64,000 nt of DNA from Staphylococcus sp. ACRSN (GCF_022346615.1 NZ_JAKRNS010000001.1:248001-312000), one strand, 5' to 3'. Positions 38,023 to 49,700 are shown, counted from the stretch's first letter. The notes: generated by a model from the sequence alone, not told the origin. Numbers and translations are program-made.

Positions 38023-38684
38023 AATTATAATACAGAGGTATGAGGGAAAAATTAATGATTAATATAAGCCTATAGCATAAATTTAAGGGGTTATTAGGTT
38101 GTGGAACTAGGGGGGAATAAAAATGCACTTACCGATGTAAGGGTCAGTAAGTGCGCAATACTTATAGAAATTTGGAAGATTTTTTAGATAAACTTAATAA
38201 TCATATAGTAATGATTGGTTGTTAATAACGTTGTGCAATCTTTCGGGTGTTTTAGAATATTGCTAGTTAATTATTGATATAAATATATGACAAATACATA
38301 AGACGATGATTTTTGAAAACATATATGCATAACTAAAATTCTGTTAAATCATTTTAGTTAATTATAGAAAAATAAAACTATATCAATATGTGACTACAAA
38401 AAAGTAAGAATAGAGAATCATTCGAACAAAATAGCTACAATACACCTCCTTTGTCAGAATATTACAATAATTATCATTGTTTTTGGTAAAATTTCCCTAA
38501 ATGTACGATTTTTATGCCGAAATGTTATTATTTATATAATGTTTAAATTGTATTGCATATAATTTTTTGTGAATCCTGACTAAATTCATATATAATGCTA
38601 AGTGTTGGTGAAGCCTAGTGATGTATGGTGAAAAGCTTGTGTTATGGCGTCCCTTTATAGTAAAATTACTGTTTGGATGTTAGG
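38023..38684. other. long intergenic region upstream of MscS gene
   Basis: Part of a 945-bp gap without a clear gene. It contains a short open frame (GTG 38101 to stop 38187, 28 codons) with GGGG upstream, a hairpin GCACTTAC / GTAAGTGC (38125-38154), a Fur-box-like 15-mer at 38462-38476 (13 of 15 bases), a minus-strand AAAGGAGGTG with only a 20-codon frame behind it, and two copies of ATGCATAACTAAAAT (38325-38339, 38755-38769). None is strong enough to call a gene. Confidence 0.4.
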
Positions 38685-38717
38685 GGATCATGATTTTAAA
38701 TTATGGTTCTTTTTCTT
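38602..38717 (+). ncRNA. candidate small RNA with own promoter and terminator
   Basis: TTGTGA (38567-38572), an 18-bp spacer and TATAAT (38591-38596) predict a start near 38602. A 12-bp stem of GGATCATGATTT with AAATTATGGTTC (38685-38709), which includes three G-U pairs, is followed by TTTTTCTT. The G-U pairs indicate a plus-strand RNA structure. No open frame with a ribosome site lies between. About 115 nt long; not matched to a known family. Confidence 0.5.
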
Positions 38718-38876
38718 ATGCCATGTTTTATTGTCGAATAATAAATGCATAACTAAAATAGTATGAAACGGTATCTTATTTAAATAAAACTTTAAATCTG
38801 AGGTAGTATTTATTTTATAATCAAATTCGATATAATAAATTAAATGACGCAATGATGTGACAAGGAGGACGAACGT

Positions 38877-39761
38877 ATGAATCAACTTAAAAGTATTTTA
38901 TACTCATTGATAGAGCCGCTTACTAAGCCAGAAACGTACCAAAACTTACTTTCTAATTTAATTATGATCGTTGTGTACATCGTCGTGGCTTGGATTGTAT
39001 TGCGATTTATTAATAAAGGTATAGAACAGTTTTTCAAAATACAAAATAAAGGCAAAAAAGCGAATAAAAAACGTTCCAACACATTAATTTCTCTAATTCA
39101 AAATGTCGTTTCATATGTAGTGTGGTTTATAGTATTGACGACGATTTTAAGTAAATTTGGTATTAGTGTTGAAGGAATAATCGCAAGTGCAGGTGTGGTA
39201 GGTCTTGCAGTTGGTTTTGGTGCACAAACTGTAGTGAAAGATATTATTACTGGTTTCTTTATTATCTTTGAAAATCAATTTGATGTAGGTGACTATGTTA
39301 AAATTAATAGTGCTGGTACAACTGTTGCAGAAGGTACCGTAAAAGCAATAGGGTTAAGATCAACACGTATTAATACAGTAAGTGGTGAGTTGACGACTTT
39401 ACCTAACGGTAGTATGGGTGAGATAACAAATTACTCTGTGACGAACGGAGAAGCCATTGTTGAAATACCTGTTTCAGTCGAAGAAGATATAGATCATGTG
39501 GAAGAGATTTTGACGAAACATTTTGAAGCGATGAGATCTAAATACTATCTATTTGTATCCAATCCGAATGTAATAGGTATCAATTCTATTACGAGAGATG
39601 AAATTGTATTGAGTATTTCTGCTGAAACTGTTCCAGGAGAAGGATTTTCTGGGGCGCGTATATTGCGAAAAGAAATTCATAAATTATTTAAAGTCAACGG
39701 TATTAAAGTGCCTCAACCAGTTATGGTACAATATGATTCGAATCAACAAAATAAAGCATAG
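38877..39761 (+). CDS. small-conductance mechanosensitive channel (MscS family)
   Basis: Membrane channel that opens on osmotic downshock, 294 residues. After two N-terminal helices comes the pore helix GIIASAGVVGLAVGFGAQTVVKDIITGFFIIFENQFDVGDYV, the strongest MscS signature, then the beta domain (GTVKAIGLRSTRI) and the C-terminal alpha/beta domain. It starts at ATG 38877 with GGAGGA ahead. It begins the conserved MscS - DUF951 - ychF order leading to rpsF. Confidence 0.9.
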   Translation: MNQLKSILYSLIEPLTKPETYQNLLSNLIMIVVYIVVAWIVLRFINKGIEQFFKIQNKGKKANKKRSNTLISLIQNVVSYVVWFIVLTTILSKFGISVEGIIASAGVVGLAVGFGAQTVVKDIITGFFIIFENQFDVGDYVKINSAGTTVAEGTVKAIGLRSTRINTVSGELTTLPNGSMGEITNYSVTNGEAIVEIPVSVEEDIDHVEEILTKHFEAMRSKYYLFVSNPNVIGINSITRDEIVLSISAETVPGEGFSGARILRKEIHKLFKVNGIKVPQPVMVQYDSNQQNKA

Positions 39762-39782
39762 AAAGTTCGGAGGTGTAACAAC

Positions 39783-39998
39783 ATGACATCAGATTACGGT
39801 TTGAATGATATTGTAGAGATGAAGAAGCAGCATGCATGTGGAACGAATCGTTTTAAGATTATTCGTGTAGGTGCAGACATCCGAATAAAATGCGAAAATT
39901 GTCAGCGAAGTATTTTGATTCCTAGACAAACGTTTAATAAAAAATTAAAGAAAATACTAGTATCTAATCAAGATGCTGAAAATAAGGAGAATGAATAA
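39783..39998 (+). CDS. DUF951 zinc-ribbon-like protein
   Basis: 71-residue protein with the family pattern NDIVEMKKQHACGTNRFKIIR..GADIRIKCENCQR, in which HxCG and CxxC could bind a metal. Its stop directly abuts the ychF ATG. Function is unknown, but it is usually linked to ychF in Firmicutes. RBS GGAGGTG precedes it. Confidence 0.85.
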   Translation: MTSDYGLNDIVEMKKQHACGTNRFKIIRVGADIRIKCENCQRSILIPRQTFNKKLKKILVSNQDAENKENE

Positions 39999-41096
39999 AT
40001 GGCTTTAACAGCAGGTATAGTTGGGTTGCCCAACGTCGGTAAGTCTACGCTATTTAACGCGATAACAAAAGCAGGTGCACTCGCAGCGAATTATCCTTTC
40101 GCGACGATTGATCCAAACGTAGGGATTGTAGAAGTTCCAGATAGTCGATTAAATGTTTTAGAAGAGATGGTTCAACCTAAAAAAACGATTCCGACAACAT
40201 TTGAATTTACTGATATCGCTGGTATCGTCAAAGGTGCTTCAAAAGGGGAAGGTTTAGGTAATAAATTCTTATCACATATTCGTGAGGTTGATGCAATATG
40301 TCAAGTCGTCCGTGCCTTTGATGATGATAATGTGACACACGTTTCTGGTAAAGTGAATCCAATCGATGATATTGAAGTAATCAATATGGAATTAGTGTTA
40401 GCTGATTTAGAATCAGTAGAAAAACGTTTACCAAAAATTGAAAAAATGGCGCGTCAAAAAGATAAAGATGCTGAAAATGAAGTCCGCATTTTATCAAGAA
40501 TAAAAGAAGCGTTAGCTGAAGGTAAGCCAGTGAGAAGTCTAGAATTTACAGATGAAGATCAAAAATATGTAAAAAATGCACAACTATTAACATCGAAAGA
40601 TATGTTATACATTGCTAACGTTGGTGAAGATGAAATTGGTGACGAAGACAATGAAAAAGTGAAAACAATTCGCGAATATGCACAAAAAGAAGATTCAGAA
40701 GTAATTGTAATCAGTGCCAAAATTGAAGAAGAAATTGCAACGTTAGATGATGAAGATAGAGAGATGTTCTTAGAGGACTTAGGTATTGAAGAACCTGGTT
40801 TAGATCGTTTGATTCGTACGACTTACGACCTTTTAGGTTTAGCAACATACTTTACTGCAGGTGTTCAAGAGGTCAGAGCTTGGACGTTCATTAAAGGTAT
40901 GACTGCACCACAATGTGCAGGTATTATTCATACAGATTTTGAACGTGGTTTTATTCGTGCTGAAGTCACAGGTTATGATGACTATGTAGAATATAATGGT
41001 GAAAGTGGTGCTAAAGAAGCTGGTAAACAACGTCTTGAAGGTAAAGAATATATTATGAAGGACGGAGACATCGTACACTTCAGATTTAATGTTTAA
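39999..41096 (+). CDS. ychF: redox-regulated ribosome-binding ATPase YchF
   Basis: Obg-family P-loop protein of 365 residues that hydrolyses ATP rather than [18 protein letters not shown] (Walker A), [20 protein letters not shown] (G3/switch II), a coiled-coil stretch near residues 130-170 and the C-terminal TGS domain ([18 protein letters not shown] region, [15 protein letters not shown]) are all in place. RBS AAGGAG precedes the ATG. It closes the MscS-DUF951-ychF cluster. Confidence 0.93.
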   Translation: MALTAGIVGLPNVGKSTLFNAITKAGALAANYPFATIDPNVGIVEVPDSRLNVLEEMVQPKKTIPTTFEFTDIAGIVKGASKGEGLGNKFLSHIREVDAICQVVRAFDDDNVTHVSGKVNPIDDIEVINMELVLADLESVEKRLPKIEKMARQKDKDAENEVRILSRIKEALAEGKPVRSLEFTDEDQKYVKNAQLLTSKDMLYIANVGEDEIGDEDNEKVKTIREYAQKEDSEVIVISAKIEEEIATLDDEDREMFLEDLGIEEPGLDRLIRTTYDLLGLATYFTAGVQEVRAWTFIKGMTAPQCAGIIHTDFERGFIRAEVTGYDDYVEYNGESGAKEAGKQRLEGKEYIMKDGDIVHFRFNV

Positions 41097-41126
41097 TTAA
41101 AATTTAAAAGTAGTCGAAATATAAAA

Positions 41127-41160
41127 CGCCCGCAGCAATTGGATGCTGTGGGCGCTATTT
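41127..41160. terminator. terminator between ychF and GH25 gene
   Basis: GCCCGCAGCA / TGCTGTGGGC stem (one G-U) with CTATTTTAT downstream; serves the convergent genes. Confidence 0.8.
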
Positions 41161-41199
41161 TATATCGAAATAAAGATATGATGATATAAAAATATATAT

Positions 41200-41991
41200 T
41201 TAAGACGTGAACCATTCAGAATTAACATTTGGGCCAGTATAATTCGCATCAACATTTTGATTGAGTTCTTGAGAATTATAACTATCTGTGTATTGCCATA
41301 ATACATGAGATGAAGTCGGTTGAGCTTCATTATAGTTGGCAATCCACACGCCGTCATAGTTGTTGGCAGATTGGGTTGCGTGTTGTTTCATAAAGTTTTC
41401 ATATGAATAAAAGAGCACTTTTTTATTACCTGCTAAGCTTTTCATTTCATCATACCAAGCGTTTGTACTTTGGTCTGTCGTACCTGAAGTAACAGAATTT
41501 TGCTCAAAATCATTAATATAGAATTTTGCTTTTGGCGCACGATTATATAATGTTTGTGCCTCATAACGCGCGTCATCTGGATTTTCATACATGCTATAAG
41601 AATAGACACCGAAATCCATATTATATTTATCCAGAATAGCTGAATTATGACTAAGTGATGCGTCTATTTTTTCTGAGCCATATTGGGCACGAATAATAAT
41701 GAAATCATAATTATCTTTTAAGGATTTGACCTGTTGTTCTGATAAGTCGCCTTGCCATTCGGAAATATCGAGTACACGATCTCCGCTATTGCCTGCTTCA
41801 GATTGCAATTGCTTTGAGTTTTGTTTTTTAGCGTTTATATCCGGATGATTCGAAACATATTTGTGATAACCATAACCCATTGTGCCTTTTTCGCTAGCAT
41901 CAATTTGTGAAGCGTTTGTAGCTTGAATTGTCAAAGTTGATGCGAAAATAACACTCATTGAGATTAAACTTTTCTTGATTGTAGAAACCAT
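41200..41991 (-). CDS. secreted GH25 (Chalaropsis-type) lysozyme/muramidase
   Basis: 263 residues with an N-terminal signal peptide (basic MVSTIKKS, hydrophobic core, probable cut after ATNAS). A linker of about 60 residues is followed by the GH25 barrel: VLDISEWQGDL carries the first catalytic-region Asp and KFYINDFEQ the DxE pair. DGVWIANYNE and SSHVLWQYTDS complete it. It is expected to hydrolyse N-acetylmuramic acid linkages outside the cell. RBS AAGGAG precedes the ATG. It faces ychF and is divergent from rpsF. Confidence 0.87.
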   Translation of the reverse strand: MVSTIKKSLISMSVIFASTLTIQATNASQIDASEKGTMGYGYHKYVSNHPDINAKKQNSKQLQSEAGNSGDRVLDISEWQGDLSEQQVKSLKDNYDFIIIRAQYGSEKIDASLSHNSAILDKYNMDFGVYSYSMYENPDDARYEAQTLYNRAPKAKFYINDFEQNSVTSGTTDQSTNAWYDEMKSLAGNKKVLFYSYENFMKQHATQSANNYDGVWIANYNEAQPTSSHVLWQYTDSYNSQELNQNVDANYTGPNVNSEWFTS

Positions 41992-42234
41992 AGCTTTCTC
42001 CTTATAATGTGCTTAAAATTACGTGACAATAATCGTTATGCAAAGTGATAAACAACTAAATATGTAGCGTAGTTGTTATGCTAATGGAATTATATTTATT
42101 TAGCAACCATATGTGGAAGTACATTAAAACTTTTTAAAAAATAATTATAAATTTAATAATAGAAGTACCTTAAAATTGTGTTGCAATACAATATTGTAAT
42201 GATTTTAGAGGGGGTTTTTGTAGTTTAATAAAAA

Positions 42235-42252
42235 ATGTTTCATATGAAACAT
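42235..42252. promoter_or_regulatory. 18-bp perfect palindrome resembling parS
   Basis: ATGTTTCATATGAAACAT is a perfect palindrome upstream of the rpsF promoter. It differs from the bacterial parS consensus TGTTNCACGTGAAACA only at the two central bases (TA for CG). Function unknown. Confidence 0.45.
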
Positions 42253-42289
42253 AGTAATTAGAAATATGTATGTAGGGTTTGGATTATCA

Positions 42290-42318
42290 TTGTAAAAAGT
42301 AATACCTTATGCTATAAT
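42290..42318 (+). promoter_or_regulatory. rpsF promoter
   Basis: TTGTAA (42290-42295), a 17-bp spacer and TATAAT (42313-42318), with AT-rich upstream DNA. Confidence 0.75.
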
Positions 42319-42344
42319 TCTTGACTGTGAGTAATGAAAATTAT

Positions 42345-42390
42345 TCCTTGCTTATCATACAATATGATGAGCCGTATAGACCACAAGGAG
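42345..42390 (+). promoter_or_regulatory. possible S6:S18 autoregulatory leader of rpsF
   Basis: The 80-nt leader has a hairpin around CTTATCATACAATATGATGAG followed directly by CCG. Known rpsF leaders bind the S6:S18 pair at a hairpin with an exposed CCG. The resemblance is by eye only. Confidence 0.4.
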
Positions 42391-42403
42391 GTGCAATTAT
42401 AAT

Positions 42404-42709
42404 ATGAGAACATATGAAGTTATGTATATCGTTCGTCCAAACATTGAAGAAGATGCTAAGAAAGCTGTCGTTGAACGCTTCAACGGAATTTTAGCAACTA
42501 ACGTATCAGAAGTTTTAGAAACTAAAGATTGGGGCAAACGTCGTTTAGCTTATGAAATCAACGATTTCACAGAAGGTTACTACAATATCGTACGTATCCA
42601 AACTGATAACAATGAAGCTACTGACGAATTCCAACGTTTAGCTAAAATTAATGATGATATCATCCGTTTTATCGTTATTCGTGAAGACGAAGATAAAACA
42701 AGAAAATAA
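42404..42709 (+). CDS. rpsF: 30S ribosomal protein S6
   Basis: Binds the central domain of 16S rRNA as a dimer with S18. [17 protein letters not shown], the [19 protein letters not shown] block and [13 protein letters not shown] are typical; 101 residues. RBS AAGGAGGTG. First gene of the rpsF-ssb pair; its usual third partner rpsR lies 19.5 kb downstream here. Confidence 0.96.
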   Translation: MRTYEVMYIVRPNIEEDAKKAVVERFNGILATNVSEVLETKDWGKRRLAYEINDFTEGYYNIVRIQTDNNEATDEFQRLAKINDDIIRFIVIREDEDKTRK

Positions 42710-42727
42710 TTAATGGGGGTCGCTTAA

Positions 42728-43243
42728 ATGATAAATAGAGTTGTTTTAGTCGGTCGTTTAACTAAAGATCCAGAATATAGAACAACACCCTCAGGCGTGA
42801 GTGTTGCGACTTTTACCCTTGCGGTAAATCGTACGTTTACAAATGCGCAAGGGGAACGCGAAGCTGATTTCATTAACTGTGTTGTCTTCAGAAAGCAAGC
42901 AGAAAATGTAAATAATTACCTATCTAAAGGTAGTTTGGCTGGCGTTGACGGTCGCATTCAATCACGTAGCTATGAAAACCAAGAAGGACGTCGTATTTTT
43001 GTCACAGAAGTTGTTTGTGATAGTGTTCAATTCCTTGAACCTAAAGGTCAAAACCAACGCCAACAACAGGATGGAAATAATAATTTCCAAGACTATGGCC
43101 AAGGTTTCGGTGGACAACAATCTGGTCAAAACACGTCTTATCAAAATAATAACAAACCATCAAACAATAATGGACAATCAGATAATCCATTTGCAAATGC
43201 GAATGGCCCGATAGACATTAGTGATGATGATTTACCGTTTTAA
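42728..43243 (+). CDS. ssb: single-stranded DNA-binding protein
   Basis: Essential SSB, 171 residues. The N-terminal OB fold ([18 protein letters not shown] to about residue 105) is followed by a Gln/Asn/Gly-rich disordered linker and the acidic interaction tip DISDDDLPF. Its ATG is 18 bp after rpsF with a GGGGGTCG ribosome site. A terminator follows instead of rpsR. Confidence 0.96.
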   Translation: MINRVVLVGRLTKDPEYRTTPSGVSVATFTLAVNRTFTNAQGEREADFINCVVFRKQAENVNNYLSKGSLAGVDGRIQSRSYENQEGRRIFVTEVVCDSVQFLEPKGQNQRQQQDGNNNFQDYGQGFGGQQSGQNTSYQNNNKPSNNNGQSDNPFANANGPIDISDDDLPF

Positions 43244-43692
43244 TCTACAAGTATTGTGTGAATACGAAATGTAGATTCAAAGATTAATCATAATATGTGT
43301 GAATTGTATTATATATGTGTGTGAAATGTGTGAAATATAATGCAATGAAAAGGTACACCTTCAGAAATGGAGGTGTATTTTTTTATGTTTTTTTACATAA
43401 TGGATAAAAACATGTAGTGAAAACCCATATAAAAATTATAAAACATAGCTTAATCGAAAAGCTCTAAATAGATTAATATTAAAATAATAATAATAAAAAT
43501 TTAAATTTAAATTTTAAGTACAAAATTGCTCATTAAAAATATTACGAAAATAGATATTAAAATGTTTAGAAAGAGTATAAATGGGAATTAATTTATGTAA
43601 CTGTAACTTATAATAATTATTATACGATTGGTTATAAAATAGAATAATATTATTATATTTTTTTACTGTAGATTGATAGGAGGTTCGCTGCA
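43244..43692. other. ssb-NRPS intergenic junction
   Basis: Contains the ssb terminator at 43352-43385, then very AT-rich DNA and a possible NRPS promoter TTGGTT (43628-43633), 17 bp, TATTAT (43651-43656). The string ATATTACGAAAATA occurs at about 43538 and again inside the NRPS start region at about 43752. This is the left edge of the inserted block in the ribosomal operon. Confidence 0.5.
43352..43385 (+). terminator. terminator after ssb
   Basis: TACACCT / AGGTGTA stem with TTTTTTTTA. It separates rpsF-ssb from the NRPS locus. Confidence 0.8.
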
Positions 43693-46600
43693 TTGACTGA
43701 AACAAAATTATTATCTTATGCACAAAAAGAAATATTACAGATTGAACAATATTACGAAAATACAAGTATTAGTAACATCGCTGGCGTAGTACATATGAGA
43801 AATAACATAACATATGATGAAATTAATGAAGCCTTTAATGAAATTGTGAAGCAACATGATACACTTCGTATCAGAATCACAAAGGAAGATGGCGTATATA
43901 AACAATATTTAGTAGATTATGAACATGAAGATTTTGAATATCATGATTTTTATCAAGATCAAGACGGATATGAAAAATGGATTAAAGAAACAGCAAGCAC
44001 GAATATCTTTAATTTGGATGAGAAATTATATAAGACTGTCATTTTTAAATATCCTGAAGGGTACTATGGTATCTTCTTATTACAACATCACTTAATTAGT
44101 GATGCGTGGGGCGTAACAATTGTAGTTAATAACCTCATTAAGAAGTTGTTAGGTAAATCTGTATCTGAGGAAGATATTGGTGCAACTTATTTTGAAGCCA
44201 TAGAAACAGAAGAAAAATATGAGACAACTAATCGTTTTAATAAAGATAAAGCATTTTGGCTAGAAAAATTAGAAAATTTCGAAGATAATATTTTATTTGA
44301 TAAATCCACGTTAGATAGCGCTGTAGGTAAAAGAATAAGCATTAAATTACCTGAGGATGAAACTAAACGTATTTTCCAATTTTGTGAAGATAATGAAATT
44401 AGTATTAGTAATTTGTTTTCTGCTATCATGCAAATCATCAAGCACAAAAATACACTTTCTAAAACAAACTCTGTCGGACTACTTATACATAACAGGAATA
44501 CGAAAAAGGAAAAATCATCAACGGGTATATTTTCACGCGTATTACCGATGATTGTTGATACTGATCCAGAACAAACAGTTCGAGACTATCTTGAAAAGAT
44601 TCGTAGAGAAAGCTTGAATTTATTGAAACATAGAAAATATCCATATGATTATATTGTGGAAAATAGTGGCAATAAAAAAGGCTTAGTAGACTGTTTCGTT
44701 TCCTTCCAAAATACGCAATATGATGCAGAATTTGTCAAAAAAGGATATACGGATGAATGGTTAGATAATGGTACAAACAACTCACCTTTAAGTGTCAATC
44801 TTAGTAATAGAAGTAATGGTGAGGGAATGGATATCGATTACGATTACCAAATCGATGCATTAGACGAATCAGGTATCTACAATCTTCACGAAACGATATT
44901 CCACGTATTAAACCATATGATTGATCAGCCAGAGACCCAAATCAAGGACATTGAAGTTGTAAACGGCGAAGAAAAAACAACCATTTTGAAAGATTTTAAC
45001 AACACAGCATTAGCGTTAAATAATAAAATGACATTTGTTGAACGTTTTGAACAACAAGTGACACAACATCCTACAAAGACTGCAATTACATTTGAAGGAG
45101 AAAGTCTCACTTATGAAGCCTTAAATGCTAAAGTAAATCAGATGGCACGTCAATTGCGTGCAGATGGTGTGGTTGAAGATTCGCTTGTGGCAATTATGTC
45201 TAATCGAAGAATAGAAATGATTATTGGTATATATGCAACACTTAAAGCTGGAGGAGCTTATGTGCCGATAGATCCAAATTATCCAACGGAACGTATTAAT
45301 TATATTCTAGAGGATAGTGAAGCTAAAGTATTATTAACCGATCAATCTTTAGACAATGACATCATTTATAACAACAAAGTTATAGATATCACTCAAACTC
45401 AAAAGTTTGAAATATTAGATTCAACTAACTTAACTCACAATACGGATGTTTCTAACCTGATGTATGTCATATATACGTCTGGTACAACAGGGAAACCTAA
45501 AGGTGTACTTGTACCTGGCGAAAGTGTGATGAACCGTTTGAATTGGTTGATTGATAAGTATGATATTACGAACGAAGACAAGGTGTTTTTCAAAACGCCA
45601 TTTACATTTGATGTATCAGTTTGGGAAGTGTTTGGATTTGCAATGATCGGTGCAGAATCAGTACTACTACCATCAGGTGAAGAAGGTAACCCTGAAAAAA
45701 TTGTATCAGTTATTGAATCAACACAACCGACTATGGTCCACTTTGTACCGTCTATGTTCAGTGTGTTTATTAATTATATTAAATCTACAAATCAAGCTGA
45801 CGCTGTGTCGAGTTTGAGGTATGTCTTAGCAAGTGGTGAGGCATTAAAACCAGAGTTAGTAAATCAATTTAATGATTTAATAGGTGGCAAAAATGATACA
45901 TTATTAATTAATTTATATGGTCCTACAGAAGCGACGATAGACGTAACAAGTTTTGATTGTATCAGTGGTGAACAATATGACGCCATTCCTATTGGTAAAC
46001 CAGTTGCAAATACACAAGCATATATATTAAATGAAAATAATAACTTGATGGCTATTGGCGTCGCAGGTGAATTATGCATTGCCGGAACCAATGTTACAAA
46101 GGGTTACTTAAACAGACCTGAATTAACTGCAGAAAAATTTGTAGATAATCCATTCGGTGAAGGGAAAATGTATCGTACAGGTGACCTAGCTAAATGGGAA
46201 CTTGACGGTAATATTACTTATTTAGGTCGTATTGATGAACAAGTTAAAATCAGAGGTTATCGTATTGAATTAGGCGAAGTTGAAAATGTTTTACGTCAGC
46301 ATGAAATTGTAACGGATGTTGCTGTCGTAGCGAAGCAAGTAATAGATGAAGAATTATCAATTTGCGCATATATTGTTTCGGATGCTGACATAGATGTTGA
46401 AGCTATTAAAGCACAATTAAACAAACAGTTGCCTGAGTATATGGTTCCTGCGTATATAATGCAAGTCGAATCGTTACCAGTATCACAAAGTGGTAAATTG
46501 AACAAACGTGCATTACCGGAAATAAAAGTTGATAGTAAAGATTATGTTGAACCACGTAATAATATGGAGCAAGTGATTGTTAATATTTTTGCAGAAGTAT

Positions 46601-46797
46601 TGAATGTTGACCAAGTAAGTGTCTTTGACAATTTCTTCCAAATTGGAGGACATTCATTAAAAGCAATTAGTGTGATTAATGAAATTGAAAGTACAACTGC
46701 AAAACGTTTGCCATTAAAAGCTGTATTTGATAATCCTACTTCAGCGCAATTAGCGTATTTACTTGAGAGTGAAGAATCAAATGTTTTAGGACAAGAG
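43693..46797 (+). other. NRPS module 1: starter-type C, A (Ser), T
   Basis: C1 (residues about 5-430) diverges from C2-C5: it lacks the SSPQKRL start motif and has HHLISDAW instead of HHxxxDG, suggesting that it uses a different donor (an acyl group) or is inactive. A1 (about 447-945) has pocket DVWHLSLIDK, the standard Ser code. T1 has GGHS at residues 985-988. Confidence 0.75.
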
Positions 46798-49700
46798 ATT
46801 CCGAAAGCGGAAACAAAACCGTATTATCTTACATCTTCACCTCAAAAACGTCTTTTTGTACTGAATGAAATGGTCGAAGGACAGACAGCATATAATATGG
46901 CTAGTATGTTAGAAATCGTTGGCGATGTAGATATTAAACGAGTGCAAAATGCATTTCAAGCACTTGTAGAACGTCATGAAGCATTGAGAACACGCTTTGA
47001 TACTGTCGATGGTGAACCAGTACAAATTATCGATAACGAGGGGTCAATTGAAGTTGGTTATGATGAAATAGATACGACAGATTATGACGCGTTATTAAGC
47101 GAGTTTGTCAGACCATTCGATTTAACTACAGCGCCATTGTTACGTGTTAAAGTGGTGAAGTGTGACGAAAAACGTTATGTATTACTTTTTGATATGCATC
47201 ATATTATTTCAGATGGCCTTTCTATTAACGTTATTATTAAAGAATTTACTGCGCTATATAAAGGGAGAACATTAGAGGAATTATCGATTCAATATAAAGA
47301 CTATAGTGAATGGATGCGTTCAAGAGATTTAGATGACCAACGCCAATTCTGGCTATCTCAATTTGAAGAAGAGGCGCCAGTTATCGACTTGCCATATGAC
47401 CATGCGCGACCGAATCAACAGAGCTTTACGGGTAAAACTGTGAGTTTAGAAATGCCTGAGCATACTAAGCGTGCAATACAATCGCTATCTCAACGTACCG
47501 GTAGCACAGACTATATGGTTCTATTGTCTTCATTTATGGTGTTATTGCATAAATATAGTCGTCAGGAAGATATTATTGTGGGTAGCCCAATCTCTGGTCG
47601 TACACATAAAGCAACGGAAAATATGATTGGTATGTTTGTTAATACATTGGCTATGCGTTCGAATCCAGAACGTAACAAATCGTTTATGCAGTTGTTAGAT
47701 GAAGTGAAGGCGACATCATTAGCAGCGTCAGATAATCAAGAATATCCATTGGAAGCACTCGTCGAAGAGATTGTAGAAAAACGTGATTTAACACGTAACC
47801 CGCTATTTGATGTATTATTCACATTGCAAAATACAGAAAATGAAAGCTTCCAAATTGACGATTGGTCAACGAGACAAATTGAATCATCAGTTACAAATGC
47901 TAAATTTGATTTAAGCATGACAATTCATGACAATGATGGTTATAGAGTGGCATTAGAATATGCTGAAGAGTTGTTTGAAAGTGAAACAATCGAACGTATG
48001 TTATCACACTTTATGGAACTTTTATCGGAAATCACTGCGCATCCAGAACATAACATACGTGAATTAGAATTGATTACGCAGCAAGAGAAAAATATGATTC
48101 TAAATGACTTTAATGATACGACAGTGCCATACAATAATACACAAACATTTGTTGAACGCTTTGAACAACAAGTGGCAAAAGCGCCAGATAAAGTTGCTAT
48201 TACATTTGAAGGAGAAAGTTTAACTTATCAAGCATTGAATGAACGTGTTAATCAGATGGCGTATCAATTACGTGCTGAAGGCGTCGGTGCAGACTCGCTT
48301 GTTGCAGTTATGACGAATCGTCGTATAGAAATGATTGTCGGTATTTTTGGTGCTTTAAAAGCAGGAGGCGCATACGTACCAATTGATCCAAATTATCCTA
48401 TCGAGCGAATTAATTATATTTTAGAAGATAGTGAAGCGCCAGTCTTGTTAATAGACAAACCACTAGATGAAAATATTGTATTTGATAATAAGGTGATTGA
48501 TTTAACAGCAGATAAATCAATTTGGTCATTGCCGACAGAGAACTTACCACATATTACTGATGTTTCGAATCTTATGTATGTTATTTATACTTCTGGAACG
48601 ACGGGTAGACCAAAAGGTGTACTTGTTCCTGGTGAGAGTGTAATGAATCGTTTGAATTGGATTATTGAAACATATGGAATCACAAATGAAGATACAATCT
48701 GTTTCAAGACGCCATTTACATTTGACGTATCTGTATGGGAAGTGTTCGGTTTTGCGATGATAGGTGCTGAAGCAGCATTATTACCTTCTGGAGAAGAAGG
48801 TAATCCAGAGAAGATTATGTCTTTAATTCATACCAACAAAGCGACAATGGTCCACTTTGTACCATCTATGTTTAGTGTGTTTATTAATTTCATTAAGACA
48901 ACAAATCAAGCGAACTTAGTTTCAAGTTTGAGATATGTCTTGGCAAGTGGTGAAGCGTTAAAACCAGAATTAGTGAATCAATTTAATGAACACATTGGTT
49001 TAGAAAATAATACAAGATTATTGAATTTCTATGGACCTACAGAAACTACAATTGACGTTACTAGCTTTGATTGTGTGTCAGGTGTACAATATGACGCTAT
49101 TCCAATCGGGAAACCAATTGCTAATACTAAGGCTTACATTCTAGATGAAGATAATCATCTAATGGGCGTTGGTGTAGCTGGAGAACTATGTATTACGGGT
49201 GTCAATGTGACAAATGGCTATTTAAATAGACCAGAATTGACGGCTGAAAAATTTGTAGACAATCCTTTCGGTGAAGGTAAAATGTACCGTACTGGTGATT
49301 TAACACGTTGGAATGCAGATGGCAATATTGCATATTTAGGTCGTATTGATGAACAGGTTAAAATACGTGGTTACCGAATCGAACTAGGTGAAATCGATAG
49401 TGTATTACGCCAAAATACGGATTTATTAGATGTTGCCGTTGTAACAAAATCAATGACAGATGGTGATTTAGCAATTTGTACTTATATTGTTGCTAACCAA
49501 GAAATTGACTTAGAAGCAGTTAAAGCAGACTTAAGTCATAAATTACCAGATTACATGGTGCCAAGTTATATAATGCAAATCGATGATTTACCAGTAACAC
49601 AAAGCGGTAAATTGAATAAAAAAGCATTACCAGAAATTAAAGTAGAAAGTAAAGCTTATGTTGCACCAACAACAGAGATGGAATCTATGCTTGTAAGCAT

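Noticed and set aside
38101..38187. 28-codon frame starting at GTG in the mpsC-MscS gap
   Set aside because: Ribosome site is weakly placed, length is short and no homologue is recognised.
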